The notes beneath the pieces were generated by a model. It had not been told where the DNA came from. It did no database searches and saw only the letters and a list, made by a program, of their open reading frames with translations. DNA of 64,000 nt from SAR202 cluster bacterium bin127 (lineage in GTDB: Bacteria; Chloroflexota; Dehalococcoidia; Lucifugimonadales; Lucifugimonadaceae). Position numbers and translations under genes: made by a program. Location of the stretch: NCBI GenBank assembly GCA_002239045.1, contig MPNN01000003.1, forward strand, positions 248,001 to 312,000, in the 5' to 3' direction. Shown here piece after piece: positions 63,839 through 64,000 of the stretch (positions are counted from its first letter, which is position 1; each line of letters starts with the position of its first letter).

Positions 63839-64000
63839 CTATCCTCGACCAAGTGCGATTTCCGCTCTTAGCTGTTCCACCGCCGCGCGCGCCGATTGAT
63901 CGAAATCGGACTTCGATTGGGAAGCGTAGATGATTCCCCGAGACGAATTGATGAGGATTGCTTCACCGCCCAATCTCGCCGTCTCAGTCGCGTCGCCACC
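63839..64000 (-). CDS. pyrF: Orotidine 5'-phosphate decarboxylase, C-terminal 53 residues
   Basis: Runs off the right edge. The visible end, [17 protein letters not shown] followed by [18 protein letters not shown], is the phosphate-binding loop and last helix of OMP decarboxylase, of the subfamily with INSSRGI. It makes UMP. Stop TAG at 63839-63841. Confidence 0.85.
   Translation of the reverse strand, partial: GGDATETARLGGEAILINSSRGIIYASQSKSDFDQSARAAVEQLRAEIALGRG

Overview
The window reads as a chromosomal segment of a marine-type Chloroflexota bacterium, most likely of the Dehalococcoidia/SAR202 kind. This is inferred from style and content, since no rRNA gene is present. Pointers are the periplasmic binding lipoprotein with a valine/glutamate repeat stalk, a secreted protease on a very long threonine/proline stalk, a MerR-type HspR heading a grpE-dnaK operon, frequent TTG/GTG starts, and a catabolic set (enolase superfamily, fumarylacetoacetate hydrolase family, hydantoinase A/B, GMC oxidoreductase). 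No tRNA, complete insertion sequence, transposase or CRISPR array was seen.

Layout. 1-6.1 kb: nitrogen and NAD metabolism (gltB 3' part, gltD, nadE). 6.4-7.8 kb: HtrA-like lipoprotein protease. 7.9-11.5 kb: glycine-betaine-type ABC importer operon (ATPase, permease, binding protein) on the minus strand. 12.1-25.1 kb: an accessory, defence-flavoured region. It holds a C-R-M restriction-modification module whose R and M genes overlap tail to tail, a decayed type ISP restriction fragment, an SDH-type serine protease cassette enclosed by a perfect 19-bp inverted repeat, a Phd/PIN toxin-antitoxin pair, a HEPN/PaREP1-like protein, a GmrSD-type enzyme facing a coiled-coil protein with a RelE-like tail, the RNase P RNA gene, and a serine-recombinase-like protein without the catalytic serine. 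26-35.7 kb: pyruvate kinase, a MoxR/DUF58/DUF4129 set, FAH-family hydrolase, membrane-anchored HExxH protease, histone-deacetylase-like enzyme. 35.8-39.9 kb: hspR-grpE-dnaK and, facing it, two tiny zinc-ribbon genes with their own terminators. 39.9-42.4 kb: DUF503, enolase-superfamily dehydratase, triple-Excalibur membrane protein. 42.5-50.3 kb: complete F1Fo ATP synthase operon, with an a subunit carrying an insert of about 150 residues. 50.3-57.2 kb: repeat-rich accessory zone with segmental duplications, a chimeric pseudogene, a J-domain remnant, secreted lipoproteins and an AbrB/PIN module. 57.2-62.9 kb: hydantoinase A/B and a divergent GMC oxidoreductase. 62.9-64 kb: bifunctional-nuclease-family protein, DUF951 protein and the 3' end of pyrF.

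Intergenic regions are full of short palindromic repeats of several families (cores GGCGAAAGCC, GCGCACGCG, CGAGCGAAGC, GGGGCGACC and others). The best candidates for unfamiliar biology are the inverted-repeat-bounded protease cassette with its stop-interrupted partner gene, the coiled-coil/RelE-like protein facing GmrSD, the recombinase-like protein beside rnpB, and the HspR-type operator shared between the chaperone operon and the zinc-ribbon genes.
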